From NCBI GenBank assembly GCA_019915135.1, contig JAHLMK010000006.1, forward strand, positions 1,364,001-1,428,000: a stretch of 64,000 nucleotides of DNA, read 5' to 3'. Within the stretch, counting starts at the first letter, position 1. The number at the start of each line of letters is the position of its first letter. The stretch comes from Strobilurus pachycystidiatus (taxonomy: Eukaryota; Basidiomycota; Agaricomycetes; Agaricales; Physalacriaceae). Shown piece by piece: positions 18,964-28,570 of this stretch. Below the pieces are notes generated by a model. That model was not told where the DNA came from and ran no database searches. It saw nothing but the letters and a program-made list of their open reading frames with translations. The position numbers and the translations under genes are program-made.

Positions 18964-19273
18964 ATATCCCCTTTTTAAGTTTCTCGTCCCGAGAAACGAA
19001 AGAGTGATCTTCTTTATGGGCTCCTACGGTCGCGTCGATGCTTTCTACAAGGCTCCCCGAGCCTTGTTAGAGCAAAAGTGTAGTCGCGGCGGAGGGCGTG
19101 ATGGCTCGGAACCTGCTACGGGAGGGCCGAGACGCGTTTTCCTCGATGAAGACGCGTTCGGAGGAAATTCTGAGTAGACAGAAGTGTTTGTATCGTAAAG
19201 ACGATGTTTTTGTTGTCCGGGTCACGTGATCGATTTTGTGTGGCGTATATTTTCGATACTCGTCCTGAGATGT

Positions 19274-20311
19274 TCGAAGTAAAAGCGGATTCCAAGGGTA
19301 GGGAGCGTTTTCAGAGGCCTCTGCACCTCTCACACTCTCCCTCATACTGTCTGAGCTCACTCAGTACAGTCTGGCAGTGAGCAGCAGTGTTTTCATTGTG
19401 GTATCTCAACTTTCTCCAAATGAGCTCAAAATCATTTGGCAGTAAATCGCAAATCACACAACATCGGTCATAGCTACCATGTTGCTGTTTGCACTCTCAT
19501 GTCTCTCATGATGTCCTCAACTCATCCTATGAGTCTGGTCATGTCACACCATCATGTCCTTGTGTGGTATCAACTTTTCTCCAAATGAGCTCAAATGCAT
19601 TTGCGAGTAATTTCCATTTTTGGAGATGTAGCCTCATGCTACTGACTTCCTTTCTTGACCCACTAGCCTCAAGGCTATCTCCCCTACTTAGGGATGCTAT
19701 CTCCGATCACAGGAGCTGTCAATCATGACAGCATCTGTCAATCATTTCCAGAAGATCACTTCTGATGCCATGTGTTCAGTTACCCATATCTCAGCCATGT
19801 GACATGGAATAACTTCGCACTTTCCCAGGATCAATCTGTCATCATCTGGCCTAGGCCCAGTGCTGTCTGTCAGCTGATGCTGGGTCTAGGGCGCCCCAGA
19901 GTTGCGAGTTTGATCCCCACTGTGTTGCAGCTTGCTTCCTGCCTTCATCTTCGCATTTTGGCTCTGCAAGGTTTGCACACAGTGTCCCTCCAGTTCTGCT
20001 CACAGGAACTGATGCTCCTTTCACCAGTGTACGCTTTGGACAGTCTCTAGCCCTCCCTGCTGTCTGCTACAGCTAGATCTAACTCGATCTTTCACTGCTG
20101 TCCATTGTCACTGGTATGCTTATCCAACTTGATTTCGAGTTGATGCCTTATCTTGTGCACAGTGTCCAATCCCTGCCTGCTCCCACGCTTCCTGATAGCG
20201 TTGCACTTGGGATTCTGTGCACAGGTGTGTCCCCAGTCCACTCTCCATAGGCTACAAGCTCAATTTCGCTTCTGTGCTCAGTTTAGCTTGCTCTGCCTTT
20301 GTTTCTGCTTC
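19274..20311 (+). repeat. N1 A1 segment (about 1.04 kb)
   Basis: Long left repeat, shared with A2. It contains two copies of a 50-bp motif (about 19398-19447 and 19563-19612) and a run of short perfect hairpins (19628-19807). A longer imperfect stem pairs 19850-19860 with 19880-19890. It probably holds the promoter and cis signals. Confidence 0.85.
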
Positions 20312-20357
20312 ATCACCCTTGCTCCTACCTCGCACATCGCTCTGCTCATCCATCTCT

Positions 20358-21770
20358 ATGCCCCTCATCGCTGTCTCTGAGTCCTCCCACGATGATCTCG
20401 ACGTCATTGCCTCTCCTCAGGCCTCCCCTGATCCTGAGGCCTCTCCTGCGCCCCATACCATCATTCCTGACTCTGAGATCGACCGCTCTCGCATCAAGAA
20501 GCTCAGTGAGAAGCTGCAGCTCCTTGTCACTCAGTTCTCTGATGGCACCATCCCTAACCACGCTGAGTTCATGCGTCAAGCACGGCTCACTGGTGCCAGC
20601 GCTCACGAGATGGCCGACTACATTGACCAAGTCACCCAGGTCATCGCTGCTCGACGCGCTGCCCGGGTCGACTCTGCACCTGCTGAGCCCACTGCCGACC
20701 CAGCCACTGTTGCTGCTCGTCAGGTTCAGGAGGAGCAGCAGCGCCAGCACAAGCAGGCTGTCGAGGACGCCGCTTGGGCCGCTCTTGCTGCCAACTTGGA
20801 TGCCCTCGATGCTGAGGGCAACAGAGCAGCACCCGTTGTTCCTAGTCCAAACACCGGTCCTCTCTCTGCTGCCTTGTTTGCCAAGCTCCTTAATCCCACC
20901 TCCACTTCGGAGTCAGGGATTCCTTCCTCCATTCTTGCTGCAGCTCCTCATCTTGCGCAGCTCTCCTCCTTGTCTGATCTCTCTCCACATCTACAAGAGA
21001 CAGACCGCCTCCGCAGACTCTTTAGAGCGGACAAGGATGCAGATGCTGTTGCAGACCTTCTCCGTTCTCTCTCTCATCCTGATCCATTTGCCCATTCCTT
21101 GTGGCGTCTCATTGTCCAAGATCTTTATGTTGACTTTGAGAAACTCCTTGCTTCCTTTGGGTCTCACCCATCTCATCATGATGATGAACCCAAGGACTTT
21201 GGAGGTGGTTATGCTCTTGTGTGCAAGGACCACGTCTCTGCACGTCGGTCTCTTTCCACAGAGTCAGACTGGACCCGCTGCTTTGATGCATGGTCTCGAG
21301 GGGTTCTCCTTGTCTACCCTCACCGGAACAAGGAGTTGGAGAAGTACAGAGCCATTGTGGTGGAGATGTTCCGTGCTTCTGAACCAGATCTTTCATTTCC
21401 TATCCGCTTTGATTGTCAGACTCGTGAACGTTATGCCAAGTCTCCTTTTGAGCTGCATGACCGGTCTCAACTTCATTTCCCTATGCTCTCTGAAATGCTT
21501 CGCTCTCGAGGCAGCCCATCTGCGCTTAAGCGTCCTGCAGCTACTTCAGCTCAGGAGCCGTCTCCAAAGCGTCAGAGGGTTATTTGTCAGAACTGGAATC
21601 TGGGGAATTGTCCCAAGACTCCTTGTGCTTTCAAGAGGATTCATGGCACCTGTTCTGAGTGCGGCGGCAAGCATCCCGCTCGTGACAAAGAACAGTGTCT
21701 TGTCCTCCTCAATGCCCGACGAGCAGTTGCTCATAGCAAGTCGGGTGCTGGAAGCGCAGGCTCAGCCTAG
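20358..21770 (+). CDS. gag: N1 Gag-like protein with CCCH zinc finger
   Basis: 470 aa from the first ATG (20358), just beyond A1; the open frame extends further upstream only through non-ATG codons. The N-terminus is acidic and Ser-rich. The middle has a Gln/Ala-rich stretch (about residues 110-145), then a folded-looking part (about 190-340). The C-terminus has a basic KRQR segment followed by a CX7CX4CX5H finger (from residue 410) and a variant knuckle (CSEC, His, Cys at 447). CCCH fingers usually bind RNA, so a nucleocapsid role is likely by inference. It overlaps pol by 59 nt in the +1 frame. Copies in N2 and N3 are nearly identical. Confidence 0.8.
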   Translation: MPLIAVSESSHDDLDVIASPQASPDPEASPAPHTIIPDSEIDRSRIKKLSEKLQLLVTQFSDGTIPNHAEFMRQARLTGASAHEMADYIDQVTQVIAARRAARVDSAPAEPTADPATVAARQVQEEQQRQHKQAVEDAAWAALAANLDALDAEGNRAAPVVPSPNTGPLSAALFAKLLNPTSTSESGIPSSILAAAPHLAQLSSLSDLSPHLQETDRLRRLFRADKDADAVADLLRSLSHPDPFAHSLWRLIVQDLYVDFEKLLASFGSHPSHHDDEPKDFGGGYALVCKDHVSARRSLSTESDWTRCFDAWSRGVLLVYPHRNKELEKYRAIVVEMFRASEPDLSFPIRFDCQTRERYAKSPFELHDRSQLHFPMLSEMLRSRGSPSALKRPAATSAQEPSPKRQRVICQNWNLGNCPKTPCAFKRIHGTCSECGGKHPARDKEQCLVLLNARRAVAHSKSGAGSAGSA

Positions 21771-23600
21771 AAGCTTATCTGGCTCAAAGCGGAAGGCAGA
21801 AGATGAGCAGTCTGCACCGCGTTTCAAAAGAGGCTATGTTTTTACTTCCAATGTATCATCAGAATCCAAAGCTCCTCCGAGCATTTCTTCCACTTATACT
21901 GCTCCTCCTCTACCTAGACCACCTCAGCAGATCTTAGATGATCCACAGATCCAAGCCTCGCTTGCAGCTGTTGCGGATTACATCCGTGTTGATACTCCTT
22001 TCAATGTTGACCGCATTGAGCACTTGTTGACCAAACATCCCAACCGTCCATTTGTTGATTCTGTCATTTGCTCTCTCCGTCAAGGTTTCTGGCCTTTCCA
22101 TGATGGAGAATGGGAAGCTCATCTCAAAGAGCGCTATGATAACTATGCCACAGAGGCTCAAGATCTTGCAGAACTTCGAGTTTATAGAGATCAAGAGATT
22201 GCAGCTGGTCGCTGGTCTCCAGCTCTTCCAGAGAACTTTGTACTTCTTCCTGGCATGCGCATTTCTCCCATGTTTGTTGGCAGAAAGGCAAACCTCGTGT
22301 TGTCATGGATCATACTGGCAATGGTCTCAATGATGGCATATCCAGAGAAGATGCCAAAGTGCGCTATGATGATGTGCATTCATTTGGTCAACTTCTCAAT
22401 GATGTGCTCAAAGCACATCCAAATGAGGAACTGTTGCTCTTCAAGAGTGATGTATCCAAAGCATTCCTCAACCTTCCTGCCCATCCCATTTGGCAACTTC
22501 ATCAAGTGGTCACTGTGGATGGCAGATACCACATTGTGCGCCGTCTCATTCTGGGCACTCGTGCTTCTCCTCGCTGTTGGTGTTCATTCTCTGGACTTCT
22601 CAACTGGATAGCCTGGGAACTTGGAGTCATTGGTCTTCATGACTATATGGATGACTTCTTTGGCTGGGATTTCAAGCGCAATCTTGTTATGTTTCATGGC
22701 AAACTGCGTCCCCACCGTCAAGTTCAACTTCTTGTCTTTTGGGATCTCATTGGTTGTCCATATGATGACAAGAAGCAGGAGCATGGAGTCACGCTCAAAA
22801 TCATTGGCTTCTGGGTTGATATCCATTCTGGTTCTATCTCCCTCTCTCCAGATTCTCTTGACTCTATGATTACTTCAATCAATGAGTTCTTGGGACAACC
22901 CAAGCCCCCTCTTCAGCAATGGCAGCAACTTGCTGGTTATCTGAATTGGACTCTCAATGTCTTGCCCTGGGCACGCCCAGCTCTCACAGAGCTCTATCGC
23001 AAGATGAGCGGCAAGACCATCCGCTTCAAAGGCATTCCACTCAATGCTGAGGTTAAGCAGGACCTCAGTTGGTTTGTCAAAGTTGCAAAGGATTGCATTG
23101 GCATTCGCTTTGTTGATGCTCAATCTTGGAGTGATGATGAGGCAGATTTCATTGGGTGGACAGATGCTAGCAATTCTGGTCTTGCATTTGTATATGCAGG
23201 CAATGGCTTTGCTTATCAGCTTAAGACTATCACGGGAGTGGACACATTCTTCCGTGAACTTCTTGCCATTTTCTGTCTCATCCACCATGTTGCCTCATTC
23301 AAGATTCCTCCTCGTCGCATTCTGATCCATTCAGACAGCATGGATTCAGTTGCAGTTTTCAACTTCTTGTCTGCATCTCAATCATCACACAATGCCATTC
23401 TGTTGGCAATTGCTGATATTGTGCTGCGCACAGGCATTGATGTGCGAGTTAGACACATCCCTGGAGTTGACAACATCATGGCAGACTTGTTGTCTCGCCT
23501 TCTGTTTGATGATTTTTCCAAACAGTTTCCCTCCTACCGCGTCTGCACATTCCAGCCCCCAAGAGAGCTGGTTCCGGCGCGATGGAGAGAGTGCTTTTAG
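21712..23600 (+). pseudogene. pol: N1 pol (RT-RNase H), broken by 4-bp deletion
   Basis: Starts at an ATG inside the end of gag (MPDEQLLIAS). Reverse transcriptase motifs include DVSKAFLNLPAHP, LILGTRASPRC and the catalytic YMDD (near 22644); RNase H follows with GWTDASNSG, an ELLAI Glu, HSDSMDS and NIMADLLSR. Compared with N2, tctg is missing at about 22279/22280, just before the VMDHTGNG motif, which shifts the frame: the second half is open from 22305. N3 has the same deletion. No methyltransferase domain is present, which favours the Ngaro over the DIRS1 branch. It ends 19 nt inside the recombinase gene. Confidence 0.85.
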
Positions 23601-24595
23601 AGGCCTTGGGCGAGAGGAGAAAGACTGATCCCTCTCGCCCACCTATGGACTTGAAGAAACTAGATGACTTAGTCTTGTATCTACAAGTCCATGCAATTGA
23701 GAAGTCCACTCGTAAGAACTATGCTACTGGTGCCAGAGATTATGCTAGATTCTGTCACAACCACAGCCTTCCTCTGGATCCCACTCCAGAAACTCTATCT
23801 CGCTATATTGCTTATACTTCTCAATTCATTGCCTCTGGCTCCAAATATCTTTCTGGAGCACGTCACTTTCTCAAGGAGTTCTATCCCTCATTCACTGAAG
23901 CTCGAGCTTCTGCTCTAGTGCAAGCTACTATCAGAGGAGCCAAAAAGATCAGAGCCGATCCTGTGAAGCGCAAACCACCTCTGCGCACTTCTCATCTGCA
24001 ACTCTTTGTTGATACTGCAAATGCAACTCTGAGCTATGATGATCTTCTCTTTGCCACTCTTATGGCTTGTGCATTCTATGGCTGTCATCGCATGGGAGAG
24101 CTGTTACAGCCTAATTCCAAAGCACTCAAAGATTGGCGTAAGATCATCAAGAGAGCTTCTCTGCATTTTGAGCCTGGCTATGCAGGTTACAAGCTGCCTT
24201 ATCACAAGGGTGATCAGTTCTATCAAGGAACAGACATGCTCTTCACTCCTCAGAAGATTGCAAACCCGGTTGAGCTTCTCAAGCAATATACCAAACTCCG
24301 AGACAAGCTCCATGGAGCTCGGTCTGCTCTTTTCATTTGTGAGAATGGGACTATTCCCACTCGCAGTTGGTTTGAAAGAAAGTTCTTTGCTCTGGTGGGA
24401 AGAGAGTTTGGAGGTCACTCTGCCCGTTCTGGTGGTGCCACCTACTATGCTGGCCTAGGTCTCTCCGATGCTATCATTCAGGCTTTGGGTCGTTGGTCTT
24501 CAGAGGCCTTCAAGATCTATATCCGTGATAATCCAGCAGTACGTGCTGCACAACAGCTTGCAGCACAGAAGCAAGCCTCCACTTCCAATTCCTAA
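23582..24595 (+). CDS. N1 tyrosine recombinase
   Basis: 337 aa, beginning MERVLLEAL within the end of pol. It is the integrase of this retrotransposon order and acts on circular double-stranded cDNA by Tyr-mediated strand exchange, leaving no target duplication. The N-terminal SAM-like core-binding part covers about residues 20-120. The catalytic set is visible: Arg in CHRMGELL, His and Arg in GGHSARSGG, Trp in LGRWSSEAF and the nucleophile Tyr in KIYIRDNP. Length and motif order are normal for the family. Identical reading in N2 and N3 suggests recent constraint or common origin. Confidence 0.9.
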   Translation: MERVLLEALGERRKTDPSRPPMDLKKLDDLVLYLQVHAIEKSTRKNYATGARDYARFCHNHSLPLDPTPETLSRYIAYTSQFIASGSKYLSGARHFLKEFYPSFTEARASALVQATIRGAKKIRADPVKRKPPLRTSHLQLFVDTANATLSYDDLLFATLMACAFYGCHRMGELLQPNSKALKDWRKIIKRASLHFEPGYAGYKLPYHKGDQFYQGTDMLFTPQKIANPVELLKQYTKLRDKLHGARSALFICENGTIPTRSWFERKFFALVGREFGGHSARSGGATYYAGLGLSDAIIQALGRWSSEAFKIYIRDNPAVRAAQQLAAQKQASTSNS

Positions 24596-24676
24596 CACAA
24601 ATCTCTACTCTCATCTCGCGTCTCGTTCACATCTTTCTCACCACCACCATCCCCCACACACAACATTCATAGCTCT

Positions 24677-24760
24677 CATAGCCAGTCACGATCCGCGTAA
24701 TTTATAGGCCCTTGGGCCCGTTTTAGCCTAACTTCATCTGTGTGAACCTTGAAGCATTGG
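24677..24760 (+). repeat. N1 B1 segment (84 bp)
   Basis: Runs from catagccagtcacg to gaagcattgg and is followed without a gap by A2 (tcgaag...). Contains the perfect hairpin ggcccttgggcc. The B1-A2 junction equals the joined outer ends of the element. Confidence 0.85.
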
Positions 24761-25947
24761 TCGAAGTAAAAGCGGATTCCAAGGGTAGGGAGCGTTTTCA
24801 GAGGCCTCTGCACCTCTCACACTCTCCCTCATACTGTCTGAGCTCACTCAGTACAGTCTGGCAGTGAGCAGCAGTGTTTTCATTGTGGTATCTCAACTTT
24901 CTCCAAATGAGCTCAAAATCATTTGGCAGTAAATCGCAAATCACACAACATCGGTCATAGCTACCATGTTGCTGTTTGCACTCTCATGTCTCTCATGATG
25001 TCCTCAACTCATCCTATGAGTCTGGTCATGTCACACCATCATGTCCTTGTGTGGTATCAACTTTTCTCCAAATGAGCTCAAATGCATTTGCGAGTAATTT
25101 CCATTTTTGGAGATGTAGCCTCATGCTACTGACTTCCTTTCTTGACCCACTAGCCTCAAGGCTATCTCCCCTACTTAGGGATGCTATCTCCGATCACAGG
25201 AGCTGTCAATCATGACAGCATCTGTCAATCATTTCCAGAAGATCACTTCTGATGCCATGTGTTCAGTTACCCATATCTCAGCCATGTGACATGGAATAAC
25301 TTCGCACTTTCCCAGGATCAATCTGTCATCATCTGGCCTAGGCCAGTGCTGTCTGTCAGCTGATGCTGGGTCTAGGGCGCCCCAGAGTTGCGAGTTTGAT
25401 CCCCACTGTGTTGCAGCTTGCTTCCTGCCTTCATCTTCGCATTTTGGCTCTGCAAGGTTTGCACACAGTGTCCCTCCAGTTCTGCTCACAGGAACTGATG
25501 CTCCTTTCACCAGTGTACGCTTTGGACAGTCTCTAGCCCTCCCTGCTGTCTGCTACAGCTAGATCTAACTCGATCTTTCACTGCTGTCCATTGTCACTGG
25601 TATGCTTATCCAACTTGATTTCGAGTTGATGCCTTATCTTGTGCACAGTGTCCAATCCCTGCCTGCTCCCACGCTTCCTGATAGCGTCGCACTTGGGATT
25701 CTGTGCACAGGTGTGTCCCCAGTCCACTCTTCATAGGCTACAAGCTCAATTTCGCTTCTGTGCACAGTTTAGCTTGCTCTGCCTTTGTTTCTGCTTCCCC
25801 ACCCTCCACTCCCTGTAACTGTATCTAGTTTCTTGTATGTACTTGTATTAGTTCGATGTAGTACATAGCCAGTCACGATCCGCGTAATTTATAGGCCCTT
25901 GGGCCCGTTTTAGCCTAACTTCATCTGTGTGAACCTTGAAGCATTGG
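24761..25947 (+). repeat. N1 A2-spacer-B2 segment
   Basis: A2 (24761-25797), 66-bp spacer (25798-25863) and B2 (25864-25947). The same 1.19-kb unit occurs alone as S1, S2 and S3. Confidence 0.85.
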
Positions 25948-26374
25948 CCTCGAGAATGCGCCTTTGATCGTACAGAAATCGATTTTTTCATTGCCGCCGG
26001 CATCGGTCATGATTTCGTCGTTCGAGCTCCCCGAGCTCAGAACAGTACCCGCGCCACGCGCTCGGTACCGTAGTTGTATCCTCTCCGGGCAATCAGGACT
26101 CCCTGCGAGTCAAAACCCCCATCTGAGTGCTCAAGACCCCATATCTGTACCCTCAGATATCCATCTGAGGTACAGATCCCAGGGTCTCGCGGAATGATCT
26201 GCAGAATCATTCAAGTGAGTCTATTCTCTGGACCCAGGTGCGCTTCTTGAAAGCCTATTGCTGATATCCCAGAAGTCCCAGAGATTGGGTGCGGGAACGA
26301 GCGCTTGCGCGCGCAGTTATAATGGCGCCACCCTGGAGAAGGTCCCCAGAACCACTCTCCTACGCCCCGCAACG

Positions 26375-27133
26375 ATGCCCACCTCCCTGCTTGCTCTGAT
26401 CACGCGTCGTTCGACAGCCGCGCCGTCTGACGCCGTCCTGGTTGTCAATCATCGCGGCTTTCGCATCAACGCGCGCCCTGCGCGAATCCCGGGCCTCGTT
26501 CTGGAGGAGTGGATACGATGTATCGTCGCCGTTGACGATGGATTGACGAATAATAATTCGTTCGGACTAGAGTCCTTGTCGTCGTCGGAGTGGCTGGCCT
26601 TGGTAAGTTTGTTGATTTATTCCGCGCCGGGATTGTTTGACTGGACGTCTGGGGTCGTGGGTGCGTTTTCCTTTTTAGTTTACTCTTCTGCGCGCCGCAC
26701 TCGTTCTTGTGAAGGACGTCGAGTTCCTTCCTCCGCCGGCGTGGCGACGTCTTTCGCTCGTTCCGTCCCAGGGCAGTGAAACTTCCTGCGCGTTGGCCGT
26801 ATGTGCCTGGGCACTCCTGTTGCCTCCTGGTGCGCCCATCCCTTTTATTTCTTTTCACGTTCGCCTGACGCAATGGAATCAGTGGCCGAGGAACTCCCTC
26901 CTGCTGTCATCATTCGAGGGAATGTCGATTTCCACCTCCCACTTCAACATTTCTGGCGGTACTTGTCCCGTAGGGACATCGTGACGGCGTTCTGGGCGTC
27001 GACAGATGGGGAGGAAAGGGATCAGTGGGAGGAGAGGGCGAAGACGGAAGGTCTGTCCGAGGCGGGGATGGCGAGCGAGTGGGAGGAGGTGACCGAGGAG
27101 TGGTGGCTCGAGGTGATGGACTTCATTCGATAG
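26375..27133 (+). CDS. Spliced gene on the antisense strand of L element
   Basis: Three exons join in phase: 26375-26602, 26679-26798 and 26891-27133. The donors gtaagt (26603) and gtatgt (26799) are consensus; the acceptors are tttttag and ggccgag. Predicted protein about 196 aa, with a C-terminal half rich in Trp, Glu and Arg (HFWRYLSRRDIVTAFW, then an acidic WEEVTEEWWLEVMDF end). A TATA-like ttataat lies 51-57 bp upstream. It runs opposite to L transcription, so its introns would not be removed during retrotransposition. N1 lies about 430 bp upstream and N2 84 bp downstream, so both nested insertions flank it without touching the frame. I do not recognise the protein. The second acceptor is weak, so the model is tentative. 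Confidence 0.5.
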
Positions 27134-28570
27134 GGTGTTGCCGGATCCTTTCTTGGATTTTTTTATTTCCCGTAGTTCGTGTGGGGATGTATACCACTTT
27201 TGTTTTGTGATACCCCACCAATGCTTCAAGGTTCACACAGATGAAGTTAGGCTAAAACGGGCCCAAGGGCCTATAAATTACGCGGATCGTGACTGGCTAT
27301 GTACTACATCGAACTAATACAGGTACATACAAGAAACTAGATACAGTTACAGGGAGTGGAGGGTGGGGAAGCAGAAACAAAGGCAGAGCAAGCTAAACTG
27401 AGCACAGAAGCGAAATTGAGCTTGTAGCCTATGGAGAGTGGACTGGGGACACACCTGTGCACAGAATCCCAAGTGCGACGCTATCAGGAAGCGTGGGAGC
27501 AGGCAGGGATTGGACACTGTGCACAAGATAAGGCATCAACTCGAAATCAAGCTGGATAAGCATACCAGTGACAATGGACAGCAGTGAAAGATCGAGTTAG
27601 ATCTAGCTGTAGCAGACAGCAGGGAGGGCTAGAGACTGTCAAAAGCGTACACTGGTGAAAGGAGCATCAGTTCCTGTGAGCAGAACTGGAGGGACACTGT
27701 GTGCAAACCTTGCAGAGCCAAAATGCGAAGATGAAGGCAGGAAGCAAGCTGCAACACAGTGGGGATCAAACTCGCAACTCTGGGGCGCCCTAGACCCAGC
27801 ATCAGCTGACAGACAGCACTGGGCCTAGGCCAGATGATGACAGATTGATCCTGGGAAAGTGCGAAGTTATTCCATGTCACATGGCTGAGATATGGGTAAC
27901 TGAACACATGGCATCAGAAGTGATCTTCTGGAAATGATTGACAGATGCTGTCATGATTGACAGCTCCTGTGATCGGAGATAGCATCCCTAAGTAGGGGAG
28001 ATAGCCTTGAGGCTAGTGGGTCAAGAAAGGTAGTCAGTAGCATGAGGCTACATCTCCAAAAATGGAAATTACTCGCAAATGCATTTGAGCTCATTTGGAG
28101 AAAAGTTGATACCACACAAGGACATGATGGTGTGACATGACCAGACTCATAGGATGAGTTGGGGACATCATGAGAGACATGAGAGTGCAAACAGCAACAT
28201 GGTAGCTATGACCGATGTTGTGTGATTTGCGATTTACTGCCAAATGATTTTGAGCTCATTTGGAGAAAGTTGAGATACCACAATGAAAACACTGCTGCTC
28301 ACTGCCAGACTGTACTGAGTGAGCTCAGACAGTATGAGGGAGAGTGTGAGAGGTGCAGAGGCCTCTGAAAACGCTCCCTACCCTTGGAATCCGCTTTTAC
28401 TTCGACCAATGCTTCAAGGTTCACACAGATGAAGTTAGGCTAAAACGGGCCCAAGGGCCTATAAATTACGCGGATCGTGACTGGCTATGAGAGCTATGAA
28501 TGTTGTGTGTGGGGGATGGTGGTGGTGAGAAAGATGTGAACGAGACGCGAGATGAGAGTAGAGATTTGTG

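Larger units (their letters stand above)
19274..25947 (+). mobile_element. N1: full-length Ngaro/DIRS-type tyrosine-recombinase retrotransposon
   Basis: A1 (19274-20311), gag, pol, recombinase, B1 (24677-24760), A2 (24761-25797), a 66-bp spacer, B2 (25864-25947). This A1-ORFs-B1-A2-B2 order is the split direct repeat plan of Ngaro/PAT-like elements. Ends are exact: the left flank ends gagatgt and the right flank begins cctcgag. The intact sequence at about 971-1000 (other strand) is gagatgtcctcgag, so no bases were duplicated or lost. Pol carries a 4-bp deletion near 22280, while Gag and recombinase are open. A2 differs from A1 at several positions, including one missing C. Confidence 0.9.

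Noticed and set aside
19772..20050. 92-codon frame present in nearly every A repeat
   Set aside because: It recurs only because the repeats are near identical. The A2 of N1 has a 1-bp deletion that breaks it, the solo units change it freely, and it overlaps the hairpin cluster.
20346..20750. Antisense frames of 60-140 codons across N gag and pol
   Set aside because: They mirror the codon pattern of the sense genes and have no own motifs or start context.
20299..21711. Long upstream extension of the pol frame over gag (770- and 1101-codon frames in N1 and N2)
   Set aside because: Over gag this frame is a Leu/Ser/Pro-rich shadow. Pol similarity begins only after the ATG at the end of gag.
24761..25947. 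Reading A2-B2 as a separate non-autonomous element inserted in tandem beside the autonomous one
   Set aside because: The same arrangement with the same exact junction occurs in N1, N2 and N3 at unrelated sites, so it is part of the element. A genome-wide check is listed under findings.
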